A DNA stretch of 21,073 nt from Acidobacteriota bacterium (GTDB lineage Bacteria; Acidobacteriota; Vicinamibacteria; Vicinamibacterales; 2-12-FULL-66-21): positions 1-21,073 of the forward strand of contig JACCXG010000502.1 in NCBI GenBank assembly GCA_013697225.1, in the 5' to 3' direction. Positions 8,279 through 15,004 of the stretch are shown here, one piece after another. Position 1 is the first letter of the stretch, and each line of letters begins with the position of its first letter. A program made the position numbers and the translations under genes. The notes beneath the pieces were generated by a model. That model worked only from the letters and a program-made list of their open reading frames with translations, had not been told where the DNA came from and ran no database searches.

Positions 8279-9001
8279 ATGGTGACAGGACTCATCGGCA
8301 GGAAGATCGGGATGACCCAGCTGTTCCAGCAGGACGGCACGGTCACCCCTGGCACCCTGATCAAGACGGGACCCTGCGTGGTGGTGCAGAAGAAGACCGC
8401 GCAGACCGACGGGTATGAAGCGGTGCAGCTCGGCCTGGTCGAGGAGCGTCCCGCGCGGGTGAAGAAGCCGCTCGCCGGCCACTTCAAGAAGGCCAACGTG
8501 CCGCCGACGCGGGTGCGCCGCGAGGTGGCGGTCGCCAAGGGAGCCGAGTCGCCGAATGCCGGTGATCAGGTGCTCGTCTCGGCCGTGTTCAACAACGGCG
8601 ACCGGGTCGACGTCATCGGGGTCAGCCGCGGGAAGGGTTTCCAGGGCGTCGTCCGCCGGCACAACTTCCGCGGCGGCGCCGCGACGCACGGCTCGATGTT
8701 CCATCGCGCGCCCGGCTCGATCGGCGCCTCCTCCTTCCCGTCGCGTGTCGTAAAGGGCATGCGCGCCGCCGGCCGGATGGGCGGCGACCGTGTGACGACG
8801 AGGAACCTGAAGATTGTGTCGGTGGATGCGGAAAACAACCTGCTCATCGTCCGCGGGGCTGTCCCCGGGGCGCCCGGCGGGTACGTCGTGGTCCGCAAGG
8901 CGCTGACGGCGAAGCCGGAGCCGCAGGTGCAGGTCGAAAAAGCCAGCAAGATGGTCGCCAAGTCGAGCAAGTCGGGCGGCGCGAAGAAGGGCAAGAAGTA
9001 G
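8279..9001 (+). CDS. rplC: 50S ribosomal protein L3
   Basis: L3, 240 residues, is an early-assembly protein of the large subunit near the peptidyl transferase centre. The start MVTGLIGRKIGMTQLF and the central loop VSRGKGFQGVVRRHNFRGG followed by HGSMFHRAPGSIG are diagnostic, as is RMGGDRVTTRNLKIV. The C-terminus adds a Lys/Ser-rich tail of about 20 residues (KASKMVAKSSKSGGAKKGKK), beyond the conserved core. The ATG at 8279 has AGGAG at 8264-8268; an open frame continues upstream into rpsJ, but homology fixes this start. The gap to rplD is 26 bases. It is part of the S10 operon. Confidence 0.96.
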   Translation: MVTGLIGRKIGMTQLFQQDGTVTPGTLIKTGPCVVVQKKTAQTDGYEAVQLGLVEERPARVKKPLAGHFKKANVPPTRVRREVAVAKGAESPNAGDQVLVSAVFNNGDRVDVIGVSRGKGFQGVVRRHNFRGGAATHGSMFHRAPGSIGASSFPSRVVKGMRAAGRMGGDRVTTRNLKIVSVDAENNLLIVRGAVPGAPGGYVVVRKALTAKPEPQVQVEKASKMVAKSSKSGGAKKGKK

Positions 9002-9027
9002 CCTCGCGGGGCACAGGGAAAGCGGAC

Positions 9028-9732
9028 ATGCACATCGACATCGTCAACACGAACAACGAGAAGGTCGGCGACCTGGAGCTGAAGGACGACGTCTTCGGTG
9101 GCCGGGTGAAGTCCGACTTGATCTGGGAATCGGTGGTGCAGCAGAACGCGTCCGAGCGGCGCGGCACCCACGCGACCAAGAATCGTGCGCTGGTGAGCGG
9201 ATCGGGCAAGAAGCCCTGGCGCCAGAAGGGCACCGGCCGTGCGCGTGTCGGCGAGATCCGCAACCCGCTCTGGCGCAAGGGAGGGACCGTGTTCGGCCCC
9301 CAGCCCCGCAGCTATGCCTACGATCTGCCGAAGAAGGTGCGGCTCGGCGGCCTGCGGGCGGCCCTCGCGCAGAAGATGCAGGAGGGGAGCCTCGTCGTGG
9401 TCGACAAGCTGGAGGCGGCCGAGCGGAAGACGAAGGGGACGGCCGAGATGCTCAAGCGGCTCGGCGTCAGCGGCAGGGTGCTCCTGATCGACGTGGCCCC
9501 GCAGGAGACGTTCGCGCTGAGTGCGCGGAACCTCGCCGGCGTCAGGCTCGTGCCGAGCGCACGCGTGACGGCGCGCGACGTTATGAATACCTCGCGCGTG
9601 ATCGCCACGAGGGAAGCGCTCGAGAAGCTGCAGGAATCGCTCACGCCCGCCCCCCGCTCCACGGCTGGGGCGGAGGTGCCGTCAGCGGCAGGGAGCCCCG
9701 CGGAAGAGTCAGGGAGCCCCGCGGAAGAGTAA
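9028..9732 (+). CDS. rplD: 50S ribosomal protein L4
   Basis: L4, 234 residues, lines the exit tunnel through its long loop, and in E. coli it also represses its own operon. The core is normal: SVVQQNASERRGTHATKNRALVSGSGKKPWRQKGTGRARVGEIR gives the tunnel loop (about 40-78), then GGTVFGPQPRSYAYDLPKKVR. The last 25-30 residues are an unconserved Pro/Ala/Ser/Glu tail. Its end is a perfect peptide duplication SPAEESGSPAEE, from two 21-base direct copies at 9691-9711 and 9712-9732 that differ at one base. The second copy supplies the TAA stop; the first reads TCA there. The ATG at 9028 fits the family start. Confidence 0.96.
   Translation: MHIDIVNTNNEKVGDLELKDDVFGGRVKSDLIWESVVQQNASERRGTHATKNRALVSGSGKKPWRQKGTGRARVGEIRNPLWRKGGTVFGPQPRSYAYDLPKKVRLGGLRAALAQKMQEGSLVVVDKLEAAERKTKGTAEMLKRLGVSGRVLLIDVAPQETFALSARNLAGVRLVPSARVTARDVMNTSRVIATREALEKLQESLTPAPRSTAGAEVPSAAGSPAEESGSPAEE
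9691..9732 (+). repeat. 21-base tandem duplication at the 3' end of rplD
   Basis: Two direct copies, 9691-9711 and 9712-9732, match at 20 of 21 bases. The single difference changes the stop codon TAA of copy 2 to TCA (Ser) in copy 1, so the duplication extends the protein by seven residues. Part of the unit (AGCCCCGCGGAAGAG) resembles the right half and flank of the REP-like hairpin at 5637-5650. Confidence 0.85.
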
Positions 9733-9745
9733 GGATGCTGCGCCG

Positions 9746-9765
9746 CGCGGAGCTTCAGTTCCGCG
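9746..9765. repeat. REP-like hairpin, copy 2 (rplD-rplW gap)
   Basis: CGCGGAGC, loop TTCA, GTTCCGCG. It matches copy 1 at 5626-5645 in 19 of 20 bases. The single change, C to T on the right arm, turns a G-C pair into a G-U wobble in RNA, so the fold survives if transcribed from the plus strand. It fills the short gap before rplW, ending 23 bases before its ATG. Confidence 0.7.
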
Positions 9766-9788
9766 ACCGGCAGCCAAGGGATTCAGTC

Positions 9789-10079
9789 ATGAAACTGACA
9801 GACGTGATTCGCCGGCCGCTCATTACCGAGAAAACGACGCTGCTGCGCGAAGAGGAGCGGACGGTCGTCTTCGAGGTGGCCTCCGGTGCCACGAAGGTCG
9901 ACATCAGGCGCGCGGTCGAGAAGCTGCTCGGCTCGAAGGTCGAAACGGTTCGTACCTCGATCTTCCACGGGAAGTTCAAGCGCCAGGGGCGCTTCATCGG
10001 CCAGCGATCGGACTGGAAGAAAGCCTATGTGAAGCTCAGGGACGGGGAGAAGATGCCCGATTTCCTGGAGGGTGCATAA
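9789..10079 (+). CDS. rplW: 50S ribosomal protein L23
   Basis: L23, 96 residues, sits at the tunnel exit and docks trigger factor and SRP. The start MKLTDVIRRPLITEKTTLL, the middle FEVASGATKVDIRRAVEKLLGSKVETVRT and the later RQGRFIGQRSDWKKAYVKL are standard. The ATG at 9789 is preceded by AAGGG at 9776-9780 with 8-base spacing. A longer in-frame start at 9735 would add 18 residues encoded by the REP-like hairpin and has no family support, so I reject it. Length is normal. A partly heptameric gap of 53 bases separates it from rplB. Confidence 0.96.
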   Translation: MKLTDVIRRPLITEKTTLLREEERTVVFEVASGATKVDIRRAVEKLLGSKVETVRTSIFHGKFKRQGRFIGQRSDWKKAYVKLRDGEKMPDFLEGA

Positions 10080-10089
10080 GGCCGGGGCG

Positions 10090-10118
10090 GTAGCCGGGAA
10101 GCTGGCCGCAGGAAGCCT
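10090..10118 (+). repeat. Short heptamer-like repeat in the rplW-rplB gap
   Basis: Units GTAGCCG (10090-10096), GAAGCTG (10098-10104), GCCGCAG (10105-10111) and GAAGCCT (10112-10118) show the 7-base period with one slip of a single base. They share words with the longer arrays before rpsS and rplP. This is a degenerate member, so confidence is lower. Confidence 0.55.
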
Positions 10119-10132
10119 CGAGGATTAGTGAC

Positions 10133-10957
10133 ATGCCTATTCGCAAGTACAAGCCGACATCCCCCGGACGCCGGTTCCAGACGGTGCCGGTGTTCGATGA
10201 GATCACGGCGACCGAGCCCTACAAGCCGCTCACCGAGCCGCTGCGGAAGTCGGGCGGCCGGAACAATCAGGGCGAGCTGACCTCCTGGTGGCGCGGCGGC
10301 GGGCACAAGCGCAGCTACCGCATCATCGACTTCAAGCGGGACAAGCCGGACATCCCGGCCAGGGTCGCGACGGTCGAGTACGATCCGAACCGCTCGGCGC
10401 GCATTGCGCTGCTGACCTACGCCGACGGGGAGAAGCGATACATCCTCCAGCCGGCCGGGCTGAAGGTCGGCGACACCATCGTCGCGGGGGAGAATGTCGA
10501 CATCCTCCCGGGCAACGCGCTCCCCCTGCGGAACATCCCGCTCGGCACCATGATTCACAACGTGGAGCTGAGGCCGGGCAAGGGAGGGCAGATCGCGCGA
10601 AGCGCGGGATCGGCTGTGCAGCTGGTGGCCAAGGAAGAGGGGTACGCCTCGGTAAAGATGCCCTCGAGTGAGATCCGCAAGATCAACAGCGAGTGCCTGG
10701 CGACCATCGGGCAGGTAGGCAACGTCGATCACGAGAACGTGTCGCTCGGCAAGGCGGGGCGCACGCGGTGGCTCGGCCGCAAGCCGCACGTCCGCGGCGT
10801 GGCGATGAACCCGGTGGATCATCCGCTCGGCGGCGGTGAGGGCAAGACCTCGGGCGGCCGGCACCCGGTCTCCCCGTGGGGCGTGCCAACCAAGGGCTAC
10901 AAGACCCGGAACCGGAAAGCCACGGACCGGTTCATTGTGCAGCGGCGACAGAAGTAG
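10133..10957 (+). CDS. rplB: 50S ribosomal protein L2
   Basis: L2, 274 residues, is needed for subunit joining and peptidyl transferase activity. The family start MPIRKYKPTSPGRRF, the RGGGHKRSYRIIDF segment (54-67), PLGTMIHNVELRPGKGGQIARSAG and the C-terminal GVAMNPVDHPLGGGEGKTSGGRHPVSPWG are intact. His230 is the residue equivalent to E. coli His229. Length equals the usual 273-277. The ATG at 10133 has only a weak purine site upstream; family homology sets the start. After the stop a gap of 55 bases, largely heptameric, leads to rpsS. Confidence 0.97.
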   Translation: MPIRKYKPTSPGRRFQTVPVFDEITATEPYKPLTEPLRKSGGRNNQGELTSWWRGGGHKRSYRIIDFKRDKPDIPARVATVEYDPNRSARIALLTYADGEKRYILQPAGLKVGDTIVAGENVDILPGNALPLRNIPLGTMIHNVELRPGKGGQIARSAGSAVQLVAKEEGYASVKMPSSEIRKINSECLATIGQVGNVDHENVSLGKAGRTRWLGRKPHVRGVAMNPVDHPLGGGEGKTSGGRHPVSPWGVPTKGYKTRNRKATDRFIVQRRQK

Positions 10958-10968
10958 CTTCCGACAGC

Positions 10969-11010
10969 GCAGCGGGTAGCGGGAAGCTGGTAGCGGGAAG
11001 CTGGTAGCAC
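10969..11010 (+). repeat. Heptamer repeat in the rplB-rpsS gap
   Basis: Alternating units GTAGCGG and GAAGCTG occupy 10976-11003 (two of each), preceded by a shortened CAGCGG and followed by GTAGCAC (11004-11010). The array ends 2 bases before the rpsS ATG and covers the place where a ribosome binding site should be. Confidence 0.88.
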
Positions 11011-11012
11011 AT

Positions 11013-11312
11013 ATGTCCAGATCATTGAAGAAGGGCCCGTTCGTCGATGTTCCCCTGCTCGAGAAGGTGGAAGTGATGAACCGGAGCGGCGACAAGAAGG
11101 TCATCAAGACCTGGTCGCGGCGCTCGACCGTCGTGCCGGAAATGGTGGCGCACACCATTGCGGTGCACAACGGCCGGAAGTTCATCCCGGTATACATCAC
11201 CGAGAACATGGTCGGGCACAAGCTCGGGGAGTTCTCCCCGACGCGGCAGTTCAAAGGGCACACCACGAAGAGCGACAAGGCGGCGTCGGTGGGTCCGAAG
11301 GCGGGTGGGTAA
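11013..11312 (+). CDS. rpsS: 30S ribosomal protein S19
   Basis: S19, 99 residues, lies in the head of the small subunit and contacts the A-site finger. MSRSLKKGPFVDVPLLEKV, TWSRRSTVVPEMVAHTIAVHNGRKFIPVYITENMVGHKLGEFSPTRQF is the standard sequence, with a short GHTTKSDKAASVGPKAGG end. The ATG at 11013 follows a heptamer array; apart from a GG at 11003-11004 there is no Shine-Dalgarno. The stop overlaps the next start (TAATG), so rplV is probably translated by coupling. Confidence 0.97.
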   Translation: MSRSLKKGPFVDVPLLEKVEVMNRSGDKKVIKTWSRRSTVVPEMVAHTIAVHNGRKFIPVYITENMVGHKLGEFSPTRQFKGHTTKSDKAASVGPKAGG

Positions 11313-11806
11313 TGGCAGTGCAGGCGCACGCAACGGCGAAATACATCCGTACCTCCGCGCAGAAGGCGGGGCTCGTGCTCGACCTGATCCGCGGCCGTGA
11401 CGTGAACCACGCTCTGGCGACGTTGCGATTTACGCGGAAGGGGGTCGCGAAGGACATCGAGAAGGTCCTGCGATCCGCCATCGCCAACGCGCAGCAGAAG
11501 GAAGGGTTTGGCGGCGACGTCGAGCGGCTCTTCGTCAACGCCTGCTACGCGAACCAGGGGCCCTCGCAGAAGCGCATCCGGCCTGCCCCGATGGGGCGTG
11601 CGTTCCGGGTGGTGAAGCGCACGGCGCACCTGACCGTCGAGGTGACGGAGCGCGCCGAGGTGACTGGGGCCGGCGCCGCAAAGCGCGCCCGCGGGGCGAA
11701 ACCGAAGGCACAGAGCAAGGGTGCGCGCAAGGGATCCGGCGCGCGCAAGTCGACCGCCGCAAAGACGGGCGGCGCGGCAAAGGCAGCGGAAGAGGCGGCG
11801 GGCTAA
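11312..11806 (+). CDS. rplV: 50S ribosomal protein L22 with long C-terminal extension
   Basis: L22 is a tunnel-wall protein whose beta-hairpin reaches the constriction. The core (residues 1-118) is normal: HATAKYIRTSAQKAGLVLDLIRGRDVNHALATLRF, then NAQQKEGFGGDVERLFVNACYANQGPSQKRIRPAPMGRA and a final HLTVEVTE. At 164 residues it is some 50 longer than the usual 110-115. The extra residues 119-164 are rich in Ala, Lys, Gly and Arg with no hydrophobic core, so probably a disordered, rRNA-binding tail on the subunit surface. The ATG at 11312 overlaps the rpsS stop by one base. The 52-base gap after it has a small palindrome at 11820-11834. Confidence 0.96.
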   Translation: MAVQAHATAKYIRTSAQKAGLVLDLIRGRDVNHALATLRFTRKGVAKDIEKVLRSAIANAQQKEGFGGDVERLFVNACYANQGPSQKRIRPAPMGRAFRVVKRTAHLTVEVTERAEVTGAGAAKRARGAKPKAQSKGARKGSGARKSTAAKTGGAAKAAEEAAG

Positions 11807-11858
11807 ATGCCGTCCCCCACCAGCGCAGCGCTGGCGGGCGGCTGGCGCACGGAGTGAT

Positions 11859-12539
11859 ATGGGACAGAAGGTTCATCCGTACGGGTTTCGGCTCGGCTTC
11901 AACAAGACGTGGCGTTCGAGGTGGTTCGCCGACAAGGACTACTCGAAGCTGCTGCACGAGGATCTGAAGCTGCGCGACACGTTGAAGCGGCGCTTCTCGC
12001 ATGCCGGCGTGTCCAAGATCGAGATCGAGCGGGCCGCCAACAAGCTGAAGATCGACATCTATACCTCGCGTCCGGGCATCATCATCGGGCGCAAGGGGAC
12101 GGAGGTCGACAAGCTGAAGACGGAGATTCAGAAGAAGACCAATCGCGAGGTCTTCATCAACATCCAGGAGATCCAGAAGCCGGAGCTCGATGCGCAGCTG
12201 ATTGCCGAATCGGTGGCGATGCAGCTCGAGAAGCGTGTGGCGTTCCGCCGGGCGATGCGCAAGGCGGTCGAGTCGGCGCTGCGCTTCGGTGCCCGCGGGA
12301 TCAAGGTCCGCGTGTCCGGCAGGCTGAACGGGGCCGAGATTGCGCGGTCGGAGTGGTACCTGCACGGGCAGCTGCCGCTGCAGACCCTGCGCGCCGACAT
12401 CGACTACGGCTTCGCGGAAGCCTTCACGACCTACGGCGCGATTGGCGTCAAGGCCTGGCTCTACAAGGGAGAGCGCCTCGCTCCGCGAATCGGACGCGAG
12501 GAAGACTACCGGACGCCGCGGCGCCCCGCCCGGGTGTGA
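11859..12539 (+). CDS. rpsC: 30S ribosomal protein S3
   Basis: S3, 226 residues, forms part of the mRNA entry site with S4 and S5 and has helicase-like activity there. MGQKVHPYGFRLGFNKTWRSRWFA opens the protein. The type-2 KH motif is SRPGIIIGRKG (70-80). The C-terminal domain has GARGIKVRVSGRLNGAEIARSEWYLHG followed by DIDYGFAEAFTTYGAIGVKAWLYKGE. Length is typical. The ATG at 11859 follows GGAG at 11851-11854; a longer in-frame start at 11721 would overlap rplV and is not supported. The next gap (161 bases) holds the longest heptamer array of the window. Confidence 0.97.
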   Translation: MGQKVHPYGFRLGFNKTWRSRWFADKDYSKLLHEDLKLRDTLKRRFSHAGVSKIEIERAANKLKIDIYTSRPGIIIGRKGTEVDKLKTEIQKKTNREVFINIQEIQKPELDAQLIAESVAMQLEKRVAFRRAMRKAVESALRFGARGIKVRVSGRLNGAEIARSEWYLHGQLPLQTLRADIDYGFAEAFTTYGAIGVKAWLYKGERLAPRIGREEDYRTPRRPARV

Positions 12540-12588
12540 GGCACAGGCTCCCGACCGCCTGGCTCACTGACCCGGGAGCAGGACGCCT

Positions 12589-12684
12589 GAAGCGGGAAGC
12601 AGGAAGCAGGAAGCGGGTAGCGGGTAGCCGCAGCGGGAAGCTGGCAGCGGAAACAGGACGCTGGCAGCGGGAAGCCGGTAGCTA
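12589..12684 (+). repeat. Long heptamer repeat in the rpsC-rplP gap
   Basis: About 14 units of 7 bases (two shortened to 6): GAAGCGG, GAAGCAG twice, GAAGCGG, GTAGCGG, GTAGCCG, CAGCGG, GAAGCTG, GCAGCGG, AAACAGG, ACGCTG, GCAGCGG, GAAGCCG, GTAGCTA. A weaker continuation is visible upstream from about 12574. Here a real ribosome site (AAGGA at 12687-12691) follows the array before rplP. Confidence 0.9.
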
Positions 12685-12700
12685 GCAAGGATTTGTCATC

Positions 12701-13126
12701 ATGTTGATGCCGAAGAAGGTCAAGTATCGGAAGCAGCAGCGCGGCCGGATGGCGGGCAAGGCGTGGCGCGGCTCCGATGTGTCGTTTGGCGACTACGGGC
12801 TGAAGGCGCTCGAACCGTGCTGGATGACGGCGCGGCAGATCGAAGCGGCCCGCGTGGCGATGACACGGTTCATCAAGCGCGGCGGGAAGATCTGGATCCG
12901 CGTGTTCCCGGACAAGCCCATCACGAAAAAGCCGCAGGAAACGCGAATGGGGAAGGGCAAGGGAGCTCCCGAGGAATGGGTGTGCGTTGTCCGCCCCGGG
13001 CGGATCCTGTTCGAGATGGAGGGGGTCAACGAGACCGACGCGCGTGAGGCGATGCGTCTGGCGGCCGCCAAGCTCCCGATCAAGACGAAGTTCGCAACCC
13101 GGTTCGCCGAGGAGAAAGCGTCATGA
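12701..13126 (+). CDS. rplP: 50S ribosomal protein L16
   Basis: L16, 141 residues, organises the A-site region of the large subunit. MLMPKKVKYRKQQRGRM is the classical start, followed by GKAWRGSDVSFGDYGLKAL and the RMGKGKGAPEEWVCVVRPGRILFEM loop; the Arg before MGKGKG is the one hydroxylated in E. coli. Length is normal. The ATG at 12701 has AAGGA at 12687-12691 with 9-base spacing; a second ATG at 12707 is possible but the family starts at MLMP. Its stop overlaps rpmC (ATGA). Confidence 0.97.
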   Translation: MLMPKKVKYRKQQRGRMAGKAWRGSDVSFGDYGLKALEPCWMTARQIEAARVAMTRFIKRGGKIWIRVFPDKPITKKPQETRMGKGKGAPEEWVCVVRPGRILFEMEGVNETDAREAMRLAAAKLPIKTKFATRFAEEKAS

Positions 13127-13314
13127 AGGTGGCGGAGATCCGCGATCTGCGGATCGATGAACTGCGGCAGCGCGAGAGCGAGATGGACGATCAGCTCTTC
13201 AGGCTGCGGATTCAGAAGTCTATGGGCCAGCTCGAGGCGGCCCACAAGCTGAAGGCACTGCGCCGCGATCTTGCGCGCGTGAAGACGGTGTTGCGCGAGA
13301 AGGAGACTGCGTAG
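13123..13314 (+). CDS. rpmC: 50S ribosomal protein L29
   Basis: L29, 63 residues, is a two-helix protein near the tunnel exit that touches L23. MKVAEIRDLRIDELRQRESEMDDQLFRLRIQKSMGQLEAAHKLKALRRDLARVKTVLRE has the family's heptad-like helical pattern and the RDLARVKT motif. The ATG at 13123 overlaps the rplP stop by four bases (ATGA), which suggests coupled translation. Its TAG is immediately followed by the rpsQ ATG with no spacer. Length is standard for the family. Confidence 0.95.
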   Translation: MKVAEIRDLRIDELRQRESEMDDQLFRLRIQKSMGQLEAAHKLKALRRDLARVKTVLREKETA

Positions 13315-13569
13315 ATGGCGGCCAAAGCGGAGATCACCGGCGTTGTCGTGAGCGACAAGATGGCAAAGACGGTGACCGTCGCCGTCGAGCGACAGGTGCG
13401 GCACGAGCTGTACGGCAAGACGCAGCGCCGGACATCCACGTTCCTCGCGCACAACGAGGGGGACGAGGCGAAGCTGGGGGACCGGGTGGCGATTGTCGAA
13501 TCCAGGCCCATGAGCCGGCGCAAACGCTGGGTCGTCACGCGCGTCGTGGAAAAGTCGAAGCAGATCTAG
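13315..13569 (+). CDS. rpsQ: 30S ribosomal protein S17
   Basis: S17, 84 residues, is a primary 16S rRNA-binding OB-fold protein. Diagnostic segments are EITGVVVSDKMAKTVTVAVERQVRHELYGKTQRR, then FLAHNEGDEAKLGDRVAIVESRPMSRRKRWVVTRVVEK. Length is normal. The ATG comes directly after the rpmC stop, with GGAG in the end of rpmC serving as ribosome site. It belongs to the L16-L29-S17 trio found together in nearly all bacteria. Confidence 0.97.
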   Translation: MAAKAEITGVVVSDKMAKTVTVAVERQVRHELYGKTQRRTSTFLAHNEGDEAKLGDRVAIVESRPMSRRKRWVVTRVVEKSKQI

Positions 13570-13599
13570 CCGCCGGGCCGGCACAGTGCAGGAGCAGCC

Positions 13600-13968
13600 A
13601 TGATTCAGATGCGATCCGTCCTCGACGTCGCCGACAACTCGGGAGCGCGGAAGATTTCAGTGATCAACCCCATCGGGGGATCGACGGGGCGCTACGCGCG
13701 GCTGGGGGACCTTGTCACCGCCTCGGTGAAGGAGGCCACCCCGGATGGCACCGTGAAGAAGGGGCAGGTCGTGAAGGCGGTCATCGTCCGGACGGCCAAA
13801 GAACAGCGGCGGAAGGACGGGAGCTACATCCGCTTCGACCGCAACGCGGCGGTGCTCGTGAACGACTCGGGGGAACCGGTCGGCACACGTGTCTTCGGCC
13901 CCGTCGCACGGGAGCTGCGCGAGCGCCGCTTCATGAAGATTATTTCGCTGGCGCCAGAGGTGCTCTGA
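13600..13968 (+). CDS. rplN: 50S ribosomal protein L14
   Basis: L14, 122 residues, lies at the subunit interface and is the binding partner of ribosomal silencing factor RsfS in other bacteria. MIQMRSVLDVADNSGARKI, GDLVTASVKEATPDGTVKKGQVVKAVIVRT and the ending FGPVARELRERRFMKIISLAPEVL are fully standard, as is the length. AGGAG at 13590-13594 lies 5 bases before the ATG, one of the clearest ribosome sites in the window. It opens the spc cluster. The following 97-base gap holds heptamers in two orientations. Confidence 0.97.
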   Translation: MIQMRSVLDVADNSGARKISVINPIGGSTGRYARLGDLVTASVKEATPDGTVKKGQVVKAVIVRTAKEQRRKDGSYIRFDRNAAVLVNDSGEPVGTRVFGPVARELRERRFMKIISLAPEVL

Positions 13969-13970
13969 CT

Positions 13971-14032
13971 CAGTCGCCAGTTGCCAGTTCCCAGTTACCA
14001 GACACGAGCTGGAAACCGGCAACTGGAAACAA
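13971..14032. repeat. Inverted heptamer repeats in the rplN-rplX gap
   Basis: A left block carries CAGTCG, CCAGTTG, CCAGTTC, CCAGTTA and CCAGACA (13971-14004); a right block carries CTGG, AAACCGG, CAACTGG and AAACAAG (14009-14033). The right block is the reverse complement form of the left. CCAGTTGCC at 13977-13985 pairs perfectly with GGCAACTGG at 14018-14026 (9 bp), and CCAG at 13998-14001 with CTGG at 14009-14012, giving a hairpin. Confidence 0.85.
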
Positions 14033-14065
14033 GACGGGGCGCTTGGCCACTTGGAAGAGACGGAT

Positions 14066-14398
14066 ATGTCAAGGCTAGCTACACCAATTCGGAAGAACGA
14101 CAACGTGATCGTGACGACCGGCAAGGACCGCGGCAAGCGCGGGCGCGTGCTCAAGGTCGTCCCGGTGAAGAACCGGCTCGTCGTCGAGGGTGTGAACTTC
14201 ATCAAGCGGCACACGAAGCCGAACCCGCAGCGGGGCGTGAAGGGTGGCGTGGTGGAGCGCGAGGCGCCGCTGCACGCCTCCAACGTCCAGCTCGTCTGCC
14301 CCGAATGCGGGCAGCCCACCCGCCTGGGGAAGCGGATCCTGGGAGACGGCCGGAAGGTGCGGATCTGCCGGAAGTGCGAGGGAGTGGTAGACAAATGA
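14066..14398 (+). CDS. rplX: 50S ribosomal protein L24 with zinc ribbon
   Basis: L24, 110 residues, initiates large-subunit assembly. The KOW motif (residues 10-33, NDNVIVTTGKDRGKRGRVLKV) binds rRNA. The C-terminal part carries four cysteines, C78-P-E-C81 and C101-R-K-C104, a zinc-ribbon form found in many bacterial L24 proteins but not in E. coli. The ATG at 14066 follows a purine stretch GGAAGAGACGG; an in-frame TTG at 14051 is less likely. Its stop overlaps the rplE start (ATGA). Zinc binding is inferred from the paired CxxC motifs. Confidence 0.96.
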   Translation: MSRLATPIRKNDNVIVTTGKDRGKRGRVLKVVPVKNRLVVEGVNFIKRHTKPNPQRGVKGGVVEREAPLHASNVQLVCPECGQPTRLGKRILGDGRKVRICRKCEGVVDK

Positions 14399-14937
14399 GC
14401 CGCCTGAAGGAACGGTACGAAACCGAGGTCGTGCCCGCGCTCACGAAGGAGTTCGGCTACACCAACGTCATGGCGATTCCGAAGCTCACGAAGATTGTCG
14501 TGAACATGGGGCTTGGCGAGGCCACCCAGAACGCGAAGATCGTGGACACGGGAGCCGACGAGATCGGCCGCATCACGGGGCAGAAGCCGGTGGTGACCCG
14601 CGCCAAGAAGTCGATCGCGCAGTTCAAGGTGCGGCAGGGCATGCCCATCGGCACCATGGTGACGCTGCGCGGCACACGGATGTGGGAGTTCCTCGATCGG
14701 CTGATCGCCGTGGCGCTCCCCCGCGTGCGTGACTTCCGCGGCATCTCTCCGCGGGGCTTCGACGGCCGCGGCAACTACACGCTCGGGCTCAAGGACCAGC
14801 TGCTGTTTCCGGAAATCGACTACATGAAGGTCGACAAGGCGCGGGGCATGAACATCTCCGTCGTGACGACCGCCAAGACGGACGAGGAGTCGCGGAAGCT
14901 GCTGCAGCTTCTGGGGATGCCGTTCAGGAGCGCGTAG
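14395..14937 (+). CDS. rplE: 50S ribosomal protein L5
   Basis: L5, 180 residues, anchors 5S rRNA and forms an intersubunit bridge. MSRLKERYETEVVPALTKEF, then PKLTKIVVNMGLGEA, TGQKPVVTRAKKSIAQFKVRQGMPIG, RGISPRGFDGRGNYTLGLKDQLLFPEI and the ending ESRKLLQLLGMPF are canonical. The ATG at 14395 overlaps the rplX TGA, which favours coupled translation. An in-frame reading extends upstream into rplX but has no family support. Length is standard. A 67-base gap precedes rpsN. Confidence 0.97.
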   Translation: MSRLKERYETEVVPALTKEFGYTNVMAIPKLTKIVVNMGLGEATQNAKIVDTGADEIGRITGQKPVVTRAKKSIAQFKVRQGMPIGTMVTLRGTRMWEFLDRLIAVALPRVRDFRGISPRGFDGRGNYTLGLKDQLLFPEIDYMKVDKARGMNISVVTTAKTDEESRKLLQLLGMPFRSA

Positions 14938-15004
14938 CGCCCTGGAGACGCCGCGACCGCTGCAGGAATTCGCAAAGAGCCTGAAGAAGAAGAGCAGGAA
15001 TACG

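Noticed and set aside
9735..9788. Upstream in-frame start that would extend L23 by 18 residues
   Set aside because: The extra residues are encoded by the REP-like hairpin, the family begins at MKLTDVI, and AAGGG sits 8 bases before the ATG at 9789.
10025..11629. A 534-codon minus-strand open frame
   Set aside because: It is antisense to rplB, rpsS and part of rplV and spans their repeat-filled gap; its composition is that of a shadow frame.
11820..11834. Palindrome CCAGCGCAGCGCTGG between rplV and rpsC as a terminator
   Set aside because: There is no T tract and it lies between two genes of the same operon; a short GC palindrome is not rare in GC-rich DNA.
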